Shown here piece by piece: positions 26,274-36,948 of a stretch of 64,000 nucleotides of DNA. The stretch lies in assembly GCA_018384375.1 (NCBI GenBank), contig JAHAYJ010000060.1, positions 1-64,000 of the forward strand, given 5' to 3'. Every line of letters starts with the position of its first letter. Within the stretch, counting starts at the first letter, position 1. A model generated the notes under the pieces. The model saw only the letters and a list, made by a program, of their open reading frames with translations, made no database searches and had not been told where the DNA came from. Made by a program: the position numbers and the translations under genes. The DNA comes from Lachnospiraceae bacterium (GTDB lineage Bacteria > Bacillota > Clostridia > Lachnospirales > Lachnospiraceae).

Positions 26274-27608
26274 ATGGATGACGGCGGGCCGACGGCCAGT
26301 TATTTGATTTTTTTTGCACTTTTGTTCATTGATGTGTTCTTTTATGGCTTCAGTGCAGCAGTGAAGGAACTGAATTCCAAAGAGCTTTCCGATCAGTTGG
26401 AGGAGAGTGGGAACAAAAAGGTAAGACGTCTATATCAGATAGCTGTAAGCCCACAACAGCATATTGATACTGTACAGCTGGTTGTGACACTGATCAATCT
26501 GACAGCAGGAAGCTTTGTACTCGATAACTTTGAACGGCTTTCTCATAAGCTGATTGCCGGAATCATCGTTTTGTACATATTACTTACCTTTGGTGTGTTG
26601 ATACCCAAAAAGCTGGGCGCCAGATATGCTCACAAATGGGCGTATGCCTGTATCAATCCTATTTATTATGTTACCAAGATACTCAGTCCATTTACAGGAC
26701 TGGTATCCTTGACAACAAAGGGAATTTTAAGAATATTTGGGATTTCTGTGAATAATGATTCAGAAGATGTGACAGAGGAGGAGATCATTTCCATGGTAAA
26801 CGAGGGTCATGAGCAGGGAGTGCTATTGGCCACGGAAGCGGAAATGATAACAAAAATCTTTCAATTTGGTGATAAGGAAGCGCAGGATATTATGACGCAT
26901 CGTAAAAATATCCTGGCAATTGATCGGAATATGACACTTTCTGATGCATTGGATTATATGCTCAGCGAGAGTAAGAGCCGTTTCCCTGTGTATGAGGAAA
27001 ATATTGATCATGTTCTGGGAATTCTACATTTCAGAGATGCCATGCGGGCACATCGGGAACCCGGAAACATGTCGCTGGCGGTTGGCGATATCGACGGACT
27101 GATCCGCGAAACGATGTATATACCGGAAACTAAGAATATTGATGATCTTTTTAAGGATATGCAGCGTACCAAGACGCAGATGGTGATTGTGGTGGATGAA
27201 TACGGACAGACCACAGGGCTTCTTGCCATGGAAGACATCCTCGAGGAGATCGTTGGAAACATCATGGATGAGTACGATGAGGATGAGGCATATATTGAAG
27301 AGACTGAAAATGATGATGAGTACATCATAGAAGGGATCACACCACTGGAAGAACTGGAGGAGAGATTTGAAATCTCTTTCAATGAGGAAGAATTCGAAAC
27401 GCTAAATGGGTTCCTTATTTCGAAAATGGATAAGATTCCTGAAGAAAATGAAGAATTCTCCATTGATGTGGATGGGTATAGCTTCCGGATACTCAGTGTT
27501 GAAAATCGAATGATCAAAAGCGTTCTTGTGACCAAGCTCCCGGAAAAAGAACCGGATGGAGATGTGCAACAAACAGAAGAAGATAATACTACCAATAAAC
27601 AGGAATAA
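26274..27608 (+). CDS. CNNM/CorC-family membrane protein with CBS pair ('hemolysin-like')
   Basis: A 444-residue integral membrane protein. The DUF21/CNNM domain (about 1-170) has three or four hydrophobic segments (YLIFFALLFIDVFFYGF, QLVVTLINLTAGSFVL, IAGIIVLYILLTFGVLIPK). Two CBS domains follow (DIMTHRKNILAID... and TQMVIVVDEYGQTTGLLAMEDILEEIVG), then a CorC_HlyC domain. The family exports or balances Mg2+ and other divalent cations; the hemolysin name is historical. Start at 26274 follows AGGAG by 8 bases. An acidic patch (DEYDEDEAYIEETENDDE) follows the second CBS domain. Confidence 0.9.
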   Translation: MDDGGPTASYLIFFALLFIDVFFYGFSAAVKELNSKELSDQLEESGNKKVRRLYQIAVSPQQHIDTVQLVVTLINLTAGSFVLDNFERLSHKLIAGIIVLYILLTFGVLIPKKLGARYAHKWAYACINPIYYVTKILSPFTGLVSLTTKGILRIFGISVNNDSEDVTEEEIISMVNEGHEQGVLLATEAEMITKIFQFGDKEAQDIMTHRKNILAIDRNMTLSDALDYMLSESKSRFPVYEENIDHVLGILHFRDAMRAHREPGNMSLAVGDIDGLIRETMYIPETKNIDDLFKDMQRTKTQMVIVVDEYGQTTGLLAMEDILEEIVGNIMDEYDEDEAYIEETENDDEYIIEGITPLEELEERFEISFNEEEFETLNGFLISKMDKIPEENEEFSIDVDGYSFRILSVENRMIKSVLVTKLPEKEPDGDVQQTEEDNTTNKQE

Positions 27609-27622
27609 AAGGAGAAAACAAA

Positions 27623-28351
27623 ATGTCAGGACATTCAAAATTTGCAAACATTAAGCATAAGAAAGAGAAAAATGATGCCGCAAAAGGGAAGATTTTTACA
27701 ATTCTGGGACGAGAAATTGCTGTTGCCGTGAAGGAAGGCGGACCGGATCCTGCTAACAATTCCAAACTGGCTCAGGTAATCGCAAAGGCAAAGTCTAATA
27801 ATATGCCTAATGATACCATTGAGAGAGGAATTAAGAAAGCAGCCGGGGATGCAGGTAATGTAAACTATAAATATGTTACCTATGAGGGCTATGGACCTAA
27901 TGGGATCGCTATTATTGTAGATGCATTGACGGACAATCAGAACAGAACAGCAGCAAATGTCAGAAATGCATTCTCCAAGGGAAACGGAAATGTAGGAACA
28001 CCGGGATGTGTCTCCTTTATGTTTGATAAGAAAGGGCAGATGATCATTGACAAAGAAGAGTATGAAGGTGATGCGGATGAACTGATGATGACAGTTCTTG
28101 ATGCCGGCGCTGAGGATTTTTCCGAGGAGGAGGACAGCTTTGAAGTGCTGACCGCCCCCGACGATTTCGATGCGGTACTGAAGGCGCTTCAGGATGCAAA
28201 GATTCCTCTGGTATCTGCAGAGATCACTATGATCCCTCAGAATTATGTAGAGCTGACCGATGAAACTGCAATTAAAAATCTGCAGAAGACACTGGATCTG
28301 CTGGATGAGGATGATGATGTGCAGGCAGTGTATCACAACTGGGATGAGTAA
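27623..28351 (+). CDS. yebC: YebC/TACO1-family protein
   Basis: A 242-residue protein with the hallmark start MSGHSKFANIKHKKEKNDAAKGK and the VTYEGYGPNGIAIIVDALTDN segment. Long described as a DNA-binding regulator (PmpR); recent work on the family points to a translation factor that relieves ribosome stalling on proline-rich stretches. Complete and of usual length. It sits 14 bp behind the CNNM gene, in one transcription unit with it and the next gene. Confidence 0.95.
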   Translation: MSGHSKFANIKHKKEKNDAAKGKIFTILGREIAVAVKEGGPDPANNSKLAQVIAKAKSNNMPNDTIERGIKKAAGDAGNVNYKYVTYEGYGPNGIAIIVDALTDNQNRTAANVRNAFSKGNGNVGTPGCVSFMFDKKGQMIIDKEEYEGDADELMMTVLDAGAEDFSEEEDSFEVLTAPDDFDAVLKALQDAKIPLVSAEITMIPQNYVELTDETAIKNLQKTLDLLDEDDDVQAVYHNWDE

Positions 28352-28379
28352 CCGATGATCGAAAAGGCGGAGGAGTGTT

Positions 28380-29663
28380 ATGAGTAGAGAATATGCCAAG
28401 GAAACCATATGTGTGCAGTCCGGATGGAAACCGAAAAACGGGGAACCGCGTGTGCTGCCTATTTACCAGAGTACCACCTTTAAGTATGAGACCTCGGAGC
28501 AGATGGGCAGACTGTTTGATCTGGAGGAATCGGGATATTTTTATACAAGGCTCCAGAATCCGACCAATGACTTTGTGGCGCAGAAAATTTGTGAGCTGGA
28601 GGGAGGCGTTGCAGCGATGCTTACCTCTTCCGGACAGGCAGCAAATTATTATGCAGTGTTCAATATCTGTGAAGCCGGCTCTCATGTGGTGCTTTCCTCT
28701 ACGGTGTATGGAGGAACCTTTAATCTCCTGACAGTCACCATGAAGAAAATGGGAATTGAGTGTACGGTGGTGGATCCGGATGCATCGATGGAGGAACTGA
28801 ATCAGGCATTTCGGGAAAATACCAGATGTGTAATGGCAGAGACCATTGCCAATCCGGCATTGGTAGTGCTTGATATCGAAAAATTTGCGAAGGTAGCTCA
28901 TGACCATCAGGTTCCGTTAATAGTAGATAATACTTTTGCGACCCCAATTAATTGCAATCCATTTGAATGGGGTGCAGATATTGTAACACATTCCACTACC
29001 AAATATATGGATGGACATGCAATGTGTGTGGGTGGTGCAATCGTTGATTCCGGTAATTTTGATTGGAGCAGGTATCCTGATAAATATCCTGGCCTCTGTC
29101 AGCCGGATGATTCCTATCATGGGGTTACCTATGTGGAAAAGTTTGGAAAGGCAGCATATATTACCAAAGCAACGGTACAGCTGATGAGAGATCTGGGGTC
29201 CATACAGTCTCCGCAGAACGCATTTTTGCTGAATGTAGGACTGGAAACACTGCCTCTTCGCATGGAAAGGCATTGCCAGAACGCACAGCAGGTTGCAGAG
29301 TATCTGGAAAAGCATGAAAAAGTAGCCTGGGTAAATTATCCGGGGCTTCCGGGAAATAAGTATCATGAGCTTGCTAAAAAATATATGCCGAAGGGTACCT
29401 GCGGGGTGATTTCCTTTGGACTGAAAGGTGGAAGAGGGGCTGCAGAAAAGATGATGGATCAGCTTTCTCTTGCAGCGATTGTGACTCATGTTGCAGATGC
29501 GAGAACCTGTGTGCTGCATCCGGCAAGCCATACACACAGGCAGATGACGGATGCACAGCTGGTGGAAGCAGGGGTGGCACCTGATCTGATTAGATTTTCT
29601 GTGGGAATTGAAAATGTAAATGATATTATCGCTGATCTGGAGCATGCGCTTAGCTGCGTCTAG
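28380..29663 (+). CDS. metY: O-acetylhomoserine sulfhydrylase (Cys/Met PLP family)
   Basis: A 427-residue PLP enzyme making homocysteine from O-acetylhomoserine and sulfide. Lys208 (HSTTKYMDGHA) binds PLP; YTRLQNPTNDFVAQKICELEGG and VDNTFATP are family marks. Length and the GGAIVDSGNFDW insert fit the MetY group better than cystathionine synthases or Met gamma-lyase (about 380-400 residues), but the branches are hard to tell apart by eye. GGAGG-type SD; no S-box or other riboswitch fits in the 28-bp leader. Confidence 0.85.
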   Translation: MSREYAKETICVQSGWKPKNGEPRVLPIYQSTTFKYETSEQMGRLFDLEESGYFYTRLQNPTNDFVAQKICELEGGVAAMLTSSGQAANYYAVFNICEAGSHVVLSSTVYGGTFNLLTVTMKKMGIECTVVDPDASMEELNQAFRENTRCVMAETIANPALVVLDIEKFAKVAHDHQVPLIVDNTFATPINCNPFEWGADIVTHSTTKYMDGHAMCVGGAIVDSGNFDWSRYPDKYPGLCQPDDSYHGVTYVEKFGKAAYITKATVQLMRDLGSIQSPQNAFLLNVGLETLPLRMERHCQNAQQVAEYLEKHEKVAWVNYPGLPGNKYHELAKKYMPKGTCGVISFGLKGGRGAAEKMMDQLSLAAIVTHVADARTCVLHPASHTHRQMTDAQLVEAGVAPDLIRFSVGIENVNDIIADLEHALSCV

Positions 29664-29687
29664 ATGGCAGAACCGTAAGGATAAGGG

Positions 29688-30845
29688 ATGGAAAAGAAAA
29701 AGCAGAGACTGCTTACGACAGTCTGGATACTGGTTGCTTCCGGTATCAGAATTCTATATTTCTTTTTGGAAAACAGGAATATTTCCGATACATATGAATA
29801 TTATGCGCATTCCGTGATAGAATTAGGGAAGAAAGAACCTTTTCTTACCTCGGGCCTTTCCTATGCATATACGGAAAAACTTTCAGATCTGCTTGGCTTT
29901 ATGGGAAATCATATGGAACCCATAGCAGTTTGCCAGATGCTTATGCAGGTAGTGTGGCTGATTGTGTTTTTCTTTGGTATGAGAATGCTTTTCGGGAATG
30001 TAGGCGGATTTGTAGCAGGAAGTGTTTTGGCTGTTGATCCGTGGCTGCTGGGAACGATTTTTGTGGTGACACCGGAAAATTATCTTATGCTTGTTTTCTC
30101 AGCTCTGCTGCTTGCACTTGGATTTTTTTATAAAAGAACGAAGGTGTATGGCTGGTATCGAAGTAATGGATGTGAGATTTATCTCATGATTCTGGGCTTC
30201 CTGATCGGAATGGTGTGTGCCTGGAATTATCTTGGCTGGTTGCTTGTCATCCTGATGATTTATGTGCTTTTTTGCAATCATCGAAATCTGGAAGAAAAGC
30301 TTTGGGAACAAAAACAGAAAGAAGAACTGGAAGAGAAGTATCAGTTGATGCCGGCGTTTTCACAGGCATTTATATTGACGATGGGAATATTGATCGGAAT
30401 GTTTGCCACATTGATGAAGTATACGGGTCTTACCGGACTGCCGGTTGTAGAGCAATTTGTCTGGTGGCTCAATCAGTTTCAGACATTTCCGGGACGTTGT
30501 CAGGGGATTTCCGTATGGCTTACAATATGGCTGCTTTTGGCTGTTTTTATGGGAGTTGTGTGTGAACGGACGGAAAAAGCAATCCTTAGAAAGCGTCTTC
30601 TGAAGGAAATGTATGGAGAAGAACCTTCTGTTGAGAAGGAGGAACAGAAACAGGAGGAAAATAGTATTGTTACGGAAGACGGAAGAAGAATAAAGCTTCT
30701 TGATAATCCGCTTCCGGTTCCCAAAAGGCACGTGAAAAAGAAAATGAACTTTAAAGTAAATGCAACCGGAGAGCAACAGCCGGAGGGAGAGCAGAAGGAT
30801 GACTTTGATCATCAGACCGATGTCAATGATGATTTTGACGTATAA
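29688..30845 (+). CDS. Polytopic membrane protein of unknown function
   Basis: A 385-residue protein with about seven or eight hydrophobic helices between residues 10 and 300 (TTVWILVASGIRILYFFL, VWLIVFFFGMRMLF, LGFLIGMVCAWNYLGWLLVILMIYVLF, ISVWLTIWLLLAVFMGVV). A long charged cytoplasmic tail follows (about 305-385, EEPSVEKEEQKQEE to DDFDHQTDVNDDFDV). The layout of the helices recalls glycosyltransferase-39-like membrane proteins, but I see no acidic catalytic loop I can trust. It lies 24 bp after metY and is co-transcribed. Family not recognised. Confidence 0.75.
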   Translation: MEKKKQRLLTTVWILVASGIRILYFFLENRNISDTYEYYAHSVIELGKKEPFLTSGLSYAYTEKLSDLLGFMGNHMEPIAVCQMLMQVVWLIVFFFGMRMLFGNVGGFVAGSVLAVDPWLLGTIFVVTPENYLMLVFSALLLALGFFYKRTKVYGWYRSNGCEIYLMILGFLIGMVCAWNYLGWLLVILMIYVLFCNHRNLEEKLWEQKQKEELEEKYQLMPAFSQAFILTMGILIGMFATLMKYTGLTGLPVVEQFVWWLNQFQTFPGRCQGISVWLTIWLLLAVFMGVVCERTEKAILRKRLLKEMYGEEPSVEKEEQKQEENSIVTEDGRRIKLLDNPLPVPKRHVKKKMNFKVNATGEQQPEGEQKDDFDHQTDVNDDFDV

Positions 30846-30867
30846 AAATTTATAAGGAAGATCATAC

Positions 30868-30896
30868 TAAGGAGGACTGCAATGCAGCCCTCCTTA
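30868..30896 (+). terminator. Hairpin between the membrane protein and tepA
   Basis: TAAGGAGG / CCTCCTTA plus CTGC / GCAG around AAT give a strong stem; the downstream ATTAATATAG is AT-rich but not a clean T-run. It may attenuate rather than stop transcription. Confidence 0.5.
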
Positions 30897-30934
30897 ATTA
30901 ATATAGTAAATCATAGAAGAATAGAGGTTCGTAT

Positions 30935-31627
30935 ATGTCAGGGAAAAAGGTAGAGGAAGAAAAGCATAGAAGTGAGCGGATAGAGGAGACCGGACAGGTG
31001 ACGCTGGATAAAAATGGGAAGTCTCACACAATTCATTTGATTTCTGTGATTGGAGAAGTGGAAGGACATGACAATCTGGGGTCTAATTCCAAGACAACAA
31101 AATATGAGCATATCCTTCCGGAATTGGCAGCCATTGAGGATAGCAGCAATATTGACGGAGTACTGATCCTATTAAACACAATGGGTGGAGATGTAGAAGC
31201 AGGACTCGCTATTGCTGAGATGATTGCATCCTTAAGCAAACCAACTGTCTCCCTTGTGCTGGGCGGAAGCCATTCGATCGGAGTACCGATTGCGGTCAGT
31301 ACAGATTATTCATTTATTGTGCCTACGGGAACCATGGTTATTCATCCGGTTCGAATGAACGGAATGGTGATCGGTGTTCCTCAAACGTTTGATTATTTCA
31401 GGCAGATCCAGAACCGGATCACCGGTTTTGTGTGCAGCCATTGCAAGATCAGTAAAGGCAGACTGGAGGAATTGATGATGGAGACCGGCGTTCTTACAAA
31501 GGATGTGGGAACAATTCTGGTGGGACAGGAAGCGGTCGCAGAAGGAATCATCAATGAAACAGGCGGAATCAGTGAAGCTATGGACAAATTGCACAATCTT
31601 ATTTCCCGGAAGAAAAAAAACAAATAA
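30935..31627 (+). CDS. tepA: ClpP-like serine protease, TepA type
   Basis: A 230-residue ClpP-fold protein related to Bacillus TepA (YmfB). Nucleophile Ser114 (GGSHSIG) and catalytic His137 (IHPVRMNG) are present, and [16 protein letters not shown] is the conserved substrate-groove region. There is no signal peptide. TepA is linked to secretion and early sporulation quality control in Bacillus, where it also sits beside ftsK/spoIIIE, as here. Complete. Confidence 0.9.
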   Translation: MSGKKVEEEKHRSERIEETGQVTLDKNGKSHTIHLISVIGEVEGHDNLGSNSKTTKYEHILPELAAIEDSSNIDGVLILLNTMGGDVEAGLAIAEMIASLSKPTVSLVLGGSHSIGVPIAVSTDYSFIVPTGTMVIHPVRMNGMVIGVPQTFDYFRQIQNRITGFVCSHCKISKGRLEELMMETGVLTKDVGTILVGQEAVAEGIINETGGISEAMDKLHNLISRKKKNK

Positions 31628-31637
31628 TGGTTTGTGG

Positions 31638-31666
31638 ATGACAAGATTTGATGAAAATGCTATACT
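31638..31666 (+). promoter_or_regulatory. Promoter of ftsK/spoIIIE
   Basis: ATGACA (31638-31643), 17-bp spacer, TATACT (31661-31666), with TG one base before the -10. Confidence 0.65.
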
Positions 31667-31715
31667 ATATAAGATTATTTATGTACCGGTCAAGGTATCA
31701 GAAGGGATTTTCAGT

Positions 31716-34337
31716 ATGGCGCAGACCAGAAAGAGCAGTACAGGCAGGAGCAATTCCGGAAACCGGAAGAAGAGCAGTTCGGGAACAAGAAACTATCAGA
31801 GACGGTCAGGAAGCTCCGGAAACAATTCAAGAAAAAGTGAGCCAATGGATACGGCAATCAGAAATGAAATATGGCTGATTGTCTTATTTGCCGTGGCTGT
31901 TTTCCTGTTTGTGTGTAATTTTGGTATTGCAGGTGTTGTCGGGAATACGATCAGTGATGTAATGTTTGGTATTTTCGGATTAACGGCCTATGTAATGCCT
32001 CTTGCATTGTTCTTAATGATTGCGTTTGGAACAGTAAACAGTGGCAGCCCCATAGCAGCACGTAAGCTGGTGGCGGGAGTGCTTCTGGTTTTGCTGGTGG
32101 GAATAGTGTGTGAACTTTTTTCGGGAGCACCTCAGACAGCAGAAAGCTATCAGGTGAAGGATATTTACTTAAACTGCAGTTCTCAGCACATCGGCGGGGG
32201 CGTTATAGGTGGTTCACTGGCCTTTCTGCTATATCGCTTTATGGGATTGATAGGTACGATTCTCGTAATCATTGTGGTTGCAATCATATCCATTGTAGTT
32301 CTTACAGATAAATCATTTGTTTCAGGTGTTAAAACAGGTGGAAGGAAAGTCTATGAACGTTCGAAGGAGGACGCTGCTTTCCGCAGGGAACGTGCCAGAG
32401 CGCGCAGGGAGGAAATGGAAGAAGAAAAGAAGCGCAGAGAAGAAGACAGAAGACTTCGTGAGGAAGAAAAGGAAAACGAAAAAATACTGCGGATGGATAA
32501 AAAAGTTACCGGAGTCATGCTGGATACTTCATTAACGGAAAAGAAGGAAGAAAGCAGGACAAGGGATGATATTCATGAGATTAATCTCACAGATTTTGAA
32601 GAGCAGGTAGAACATGCTGCCGTAGTGGATGATATGGAGGAAATCGGTTGGAAGGAACCTGATTATGGTCAGCTCCCGGGCAATGATGCATATGCGGAAG
32701 AAGAAACAGGAAATGACGAACTGGAAGAGATTACCGGCATATATGACGATGAGGACCGGGAGGAGGAACTAAGAGAGGTTATTAAGACCAGGCAGGAAAG
32801 CAGGAAAAAGGATAGCGGAGCACAGGAGACTGCCGCACTCAATATCCCGAAAGAGCATCCAATCAAAAAATACATATTCCCTCCGCTTAACAAGCTTACA
32901 AGAGGAAGCGGTAAAGCGGGAGATTCTTCAAGAGAATTAAAGGAGACTGCACAAAGATTACAACAGACTCTGCAAACCTTTGGTGTGCGGGTCAGCATTA
33001 CGGATATCAGCCAGGGACCGGCTGTCACCCGGTTTGAACTTCAACCGGAGCAGGGAGTCAAGGTCAGCAAAATTGTCGGACTTTCTGACGATATCAAATT
33101 GAATCTGGCGGCAACGGATATCAGGATCGAGGCACCGATTCCGGGCAAGGCAGCGATTGGTATTGAAGTACCCAATAAAGAAAATTCCACAGTAGCACTT
33201 CGGGATCTGTTAGAGAGCAGGGAATTTAAGGAATTTCCGTCTAATCTGGCTTTTGCAGTAGGAAAGGATATTGCGGGAAAGGTCGTTGTGACAGATATTG
33301 CCAAGATGCCGCATATGCTGATCGCAGGTGCTACCGGTTCCGGTAAATCCGTTTGTATTAATACCCTGATCATGAGTATTCTGTACAAGGCACATCCCGA
33401 TGATGTCAAGCTGATCATGGTGGATCCCAAGGTGGTAGAGCTTAGTGTTTATAATGGGATTCCTCATCTTCTGATTCCTGTTGTCACGGATCCCAAGAAA
33501 GCATCGGCGGCTCTGCATTGGGGCGTCGCTGAAATGACAGACCGTTATCAGAAATTTGCGGATTTTAATGTGAGAGATTTAAAGGGTTATAATAAAAAGG
33601 TTGAGGCAATGAAGGAGAAGGGCGATCCAGAGGCACCTGCCAAAATGCCGCAGATCGTCATTATTGTGGATGAACTTGCAGATTTGATGATGGTAGCACC
33701 GGGGGAAGTGGAGGAGTCCATCTGCCGTCTGGCACAGCTTGCACGTGCTGCCGGTATTCACCTGATTATTGCAACACAGAGACCTTCTGTAGATGTTATT
33801 ACCGGTCTGATCAAAGCAAATATGCCAAGCCGTATTGCATTTAGTGTATCCAGCGGTGTGGATTCCAGAACGATTCTTGATATGAATGGAGCAGAAAAGC
33901 TTCTTGGTAAGGGAGATATGCTTTTTTATCCACAGGGCTACAGCAAGCCGGCGAGAGTTCAGGGAGCCTTTGTTTCTGACAAAGAGGTTTCTGACGTGGT
34001 GGAATTTTTGAAAAATCAGTCTCTGGGTAATATTTATGATTCCGACCTCCAGGATAAGATTGCGTCCTATAGTGGTAGTGCAGCTGGCGCCGGGGGAGCC
34101 TCAGAGGGATCTGAGCGAGATCAATATTTTGAGGAAGCAGGGAAATTTATTATAGAAAAGGACAAGGCGTCCATCGGTATGCTGCAGAGAGTATTCAAGA
34201 TCGGATTTAACCGGGCGGCACGCATTATGGATCAGCTTTGCGAAGCAGGTGTAGTGGGGGAAGAAGAAGGAACCAAGCCGAGAAAGGTATTAATGAGTCT
34301 GGAACAATTTGAACAGTACATAGAGGAGTCTCTTTAA
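31716..34337 (+). CDS. ftsK: DNA translocase FtsK/SpoIIIE
   Basis: A membrane-anchored hexameric DNA pump that clears chromosomes from the closing septum and moves the forespore chromosome. It has 873 residues from the ATG at 31716; the open frame extends upstream to 31503 through tepA, but [10 protein letters not shown] is the family-like start. The N-terminus is basic and Ser-rich. Four hydrophobic helices lie at about 48-205. An acidic/charged linker follows (220-390). The motor has Walker A GATGSGKS (538-545) and Walker [14 protein letters not shown]. The C-terminal gamma winged helix (about 805-873) reads KOPS-like sites. Complete; fhs follows 15 bp behind. Confidence 0.95.
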   Translation: MAQTRKSSTGRSNSGNRKKSSSGTRNYQRRSGSSGNNSRKSEPMDTAIRNEIWLIVLFAVAVFLFVCNFGIAGVVGNTISDVMFGIFGLTAYVMPLALFLMIAFGTVNSGSPIAARKLVAGVLLVLLVGIVCELFSGAPQTAESYQVKDIYLNCSSQHIGGGVIGGSLAFLLYRFMGLIGTILVIIVVAIISIVVLTDKSFVSGVKTGGRKVYERSKEDAAFRRERARARREEMEEEKKRREEDRRLREEEKENEKILRMDKKVTGVMLDTSLTEKKEESRTRDDIHEINLTDFEEQVEHAAVVDDMEEIGWKEPDYGQLPGNDAYAEEETGNDELEEITGIYDDEDREEELREVIKTRQESRKKDSGAQETAALNIPKEHPIKKYIFPPLNKLTRGSGKAGDSSRELKETAQRLQQTLQTFGVRVSITDISQGPAVTRFELQPEQGVKVSKIVGLSDDIKLNLAATDIRIEAPIPGKAAIGIEVPNKENSTVALRDLLESREFKEFPSNLAFAVGKDIAGKVVVTDIAKMPHMLIAGATGSGKSVCINTLIMSILYKAHPDDVKLIMVDPKVVELSVYNGIPHLLIPVVTDPKKASAALHWGVAEMTDRYQKFADFNVRDLKGYNKKVEAMKEKGDPEAPAKMPQIVIIVDELADLMMVAPGEVEESICRLAQLARAAGIHLIIATQRPSVDVITGLIKANMPSRIAFSVSSGVDSRTILDMNGAEKLLGKGDMLFYPQGYSKPARVQGAFVSDKEVSDVVEFLKNQSLGNIYDSDLQDKIASYSGSAAGAGGASEGSERDQYFEEAGKFIIEKDKASIGMLQRVFKIGFNRAARIMDQLCEAGVVGEEEGTKPRKVLMSLEQFEQYIEESL

Positions 34338-34352
34338 AAAAGGAGGAGTATT

Positions 34353-36023
34353 ATGAAAACAGATATTCAAATTGCACAGGAGGCGGTTCTGGAACCAATC
34401 ACCAAGGTGGCAAAAGCCTTGCAGATTGACGAAGACGAACTGGAATTGTACGGTAAGTACAAAGCAAAAATCTCGGATGAATATCTGCAAAAGATATCAA
34501 AAAATCCGGATGGTAAGCTGATCCTTGTGACAGCAATCAATCCCACTCCCGCCGGTGAGGGTAAGACAACCACCAGTGTTGGCCTGGGGCAGGCCTTCGG
34601 GAAGCTTGGCAAAAAGGCAGTCATTGCGCTGAGGGAGCCATCTTTAGGTCCCTGCTTTGGTATCAAGGGAGGCGCAGCAGGGGGCGGATATTCACAGGTA
34701 GTACCCATGGAGGATCTGAATCTTCATTTTACGGGAGATTTTCATGCAATTACTTCTGCAAATAATCTGCTTGCGGCAATTCTTGACAATCACATTCAAC
34801 AGGGAAATGAGTTAGGAATCGATACGAGAGCAGTGGTATGGAAACGATGTCTTGATATGAATGACAGAGTTCTCAGAAATATTGTGGTGGGTCTGGGAAA
34901 TAAGACGGACGGAACGGTACGGGAGGATCACTTTGTCATTACGGTTGCATCCGAGATCATGGCTGTTCTTTGTCTTTCTACGGATATGAAGGATTTGAAG
35001 GAAAGGCTTTCAAGAATGGTGGTTGCCTATAACTATCAGGGAGAGCCTGTTACGGCAGGACAGCTTCAGGCTGTAGGTGCAATGGCAGCACTTTTGAAGG
35101 ATGCCTTAAAACCCAATCTGATTCAGACGTTGGAGCATACACCGGCATTGGTTCATGGTGGTCCATTTGCCAATATTGCGCATGGCTGTAACTCTGTGCG
35201 TGCCACCAAGGCGGCGCTTAAGATGGCAGACTATGTGATTACAGAGGCAGGCTTCGGCGCAGATCTGGGAGCCGAAAAGTTTTTTGATATTAAATGCAGA
35301 ATGTCGGGATTGAAGCCGGATGCTGTTGTTCTGGTAGCAACGATCAGAGCGCTTAAATATAACGGAGGCGTTCCAAAAGCAGAATTGGCTTCTGAAAATC
35401 TTAAGGCGCTCAAAGCAGGAATCGTTAATCTGGAAAAGCATATTGAGAATCTGCATAAATATGGCGTCCCTGTGATTGTGACTTTGAACAGCTTTGTCAC
35501 CGACACGGAGGCCGAAACCTCCTTTGTAAAACAGTTTTGTGAGGAAAGAGACTGCGAATTTGCTATCTCCGAGGTTTGGGAAAAGGGCGGCGAAGGCGGT
35601 ATCGCGCTGGCAGAAAAAGTGCTTGATACCTTGGAAAATAAGAAGAGTGACTTTAAAGTCCTTTATGAGAATGAGCTTAGCCTGAAAGATAAGATTGAAA
35701 CGATAGCAAAGGAAATATACGGGGCAGACGGTGTTGTTTATTCCGCGCAGGCTTCAAAACAGCTTTTGAAGCTTGAAGAGCTTGGCTATGGAAAACTGCC
35801 GGTGTGCATTGCTAAAAATCAATATTCTCTTTCTGATGATCCGGAACTGCTTGGAAGACCGCAAAACTTTGAAGTCAATGTAAGAGAAGCCTACGTCTCG
35901 GCGGGGGCAGGCTTTGTCGTGGTACTTACAGGAACTGTCATGACAATGCCGGGACTTCCGAAGAAACCGGCCGCCTATAATATTGATGTAAATGAAGACG
36001 GTGTGATCACGGGACTATTTTAA
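34353..36023 (+). CDS. fhs: Formate-tetrahydrofolate ligase
   Basis: Joins formate to THF using ATP, the entry step of the Wood-Ljungdahl methyl branch and of purine C1 supply in anaerobes. The 556 residues include the P-loop [10 protein letters not shown] (from about 65), [41 protein letters not shown] family region, and the C-terminal PGLPKKPAA signature. AAAGGAGG precedes the ATG by 6 bases. folD follows by 25 bp, so the C1 genes are paired. Confidence 0.97.
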   Translation: MKTDIQIAQEAVLEPITKVAKALQIDEDELELYGKYKAKISDEYLQKISKNPDGKLILVTAINPTPAGEGKTTTSVGLGQAFGKLGKKAVIALREPSLGPCFGIKGGAAGGGYSQVVPMEDLNLHFTGDFHAITSANNLLAAILDNHIQQGNELGIDTRAVVWKRCLDMNDRVLRNIVVGLGNKTDGTVREDHFVITVASEIMAVLCLSTDMKDLKERLSRMVVAYNYQGEPVTAGQLQAVGAMAALLKDALKPNLIQTLEHTPALVHGGPFANIAHGCNSVRATKAALKMADYVITEAGFGADLGAEKFFDIKCRMSGLKPDAVVLVATIRALKYNGGVPKAELASENLKALKAGIVNLEKHIENLHKYGVPVIVTLNSFVTDTEAETSFVKQFCEERDCEFAISEVWEKGGEGGIALAEKVLDTLENKKSDFKVLYENELSLKDKIETIAKEIYGADGVVYSAQASKQLLKLEELGYGKLPVCIAKNQYSLSDDPELLGRPQNFEVNVREAYVSAGAGFVVVLTGTVMTMPGLPKKPAAYNIDVNEDGVITGLF

Positions 36024-36048
36024 CAGCTTGGAAAGGATGGAATAGCAT

Positions 36049-36894
36049 ATGGCAGCAATTATCGACGGAAAAGCAATTTCATTACAGATCAAAGATGAAT
36101 TGAAAGAAAAAGCAGCAGCTTTAAAGGCAGCCGGAACAAATGTTACGTTAGCAGTGATTCAGGTGGGCAGTAATCCGGCCTCCTGTGTTTATGTCAGAAA
36201 TAAAAAGAAGGGGTGTGAGTACATAGGGATCGGTTCTTTGTCCTACGAACTTCCTGAGGAGACTACGCAGGAAGAATTGCTTACACTGATTGAAGAACTG
36301 AATGCAAGAGTTGACGTAAATGGCATTTTGGTGCAGCTTCCCCTGCCGACACATATTGACGAAGACACAGTGATCAGGGCAATTGATCCTAAGAAGGATG
36401 TGGACGGTTTCCACCCTCAGAGTGTAGGAGCGCTATGTATTGGTCAGCCGGGCTTTGTTTCCTGTACACCCGCGGGAATCATTCAACTGTTGAAAAGAAG
36501 CGGGATAGAGATAGCCGGAAAGGAATGTGTAGTTCTTGGAAGAAGCAATATTGTGGGAAAGCCTATGGCACTTTTGCTTCTTCGTGAGAATGCGACAGTA
36601 ACCATTGCCCATTCCAAAACAAAAGATCTGAAGGAAGTGACTAAGCGGGCAGACATTCTGATCGTTGCTGTAGGAAGACCAAAGCTGGTAACAAGAGATT
36701 ATGTCAAGGAAGGTGCGGTCGTTATTGACGTTGGAATCAATCGGGATGAAAATAATAAAATGTGCGGAGATGTAGACTTTGATGATGTTGCACCTGTGTG
36801 CAACGCAATTACGCCGGTCCCCGGAGGAGTGGGACCTATGACGATTGCGATGCTTTTGAATAATTGTATTGAATCTGTAAAGCTCCAGGGCTGA
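36049..36894 (+). CDS. folD: Methylene-THF dehydrogenase/methenyl-THF cyclohydrolase
   Basis: A bifunctional 281-residue enzyme interconverting 10-formyl-, methenyl- and methylene-THF. It shows the catalytic Lys in YVRNKKKGCEYIG, VQLPLPTHIDE, the GRSNIVGKPMALLLL loop and PVPGGVGPMTIAMLL. It works directly after fhs, and the 5-formyl-THF cyclo-ligase at 54.2 kb completes the local C1 set. Complete and ordinary. Confidence 0.97.
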   Translation: MAAIIDGKAISLQIKDELKEKAAALKAAGTNVTLAVIQVGSNPASCVYVRNKKKGCEYIGIGSLSYELPEETTQEELLTLIEELNARVDVNGILVQLPLPTHIDEDTVIRAIDPKKDVDGFHPQSVGALCIGQPGFVSCTPAGIIQLLKRSGIEIAGKECVVLGRSNIVGKPMALLLLRENATVTIAHSKTKDLKEVTKRADILIVAVGRPKLVTRDYVKEGAVVIDVGINRDENNKMCGDVDFDDVAPVCNAITPVPGGVGPMTIAMLLNNCIESVKLQG

Positions 36895-36948
36895 TATAGA
36901 AGAACGATTCTACTGAATTTTGTGCCGGAAGGTAGAAAGGAGGCAGAT

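Noticed and set aside
27635..28408. 257-residue reading frame antisense to yebC
   Set aside because: Shadow of a highly conserved gene; no ribosome site and odd composition.
31503..31715. 71-residue N-terminal extension of FtsK
   Set aside because: It overlaps tepA in another frame; promoter and family-like start place translation at 31716.
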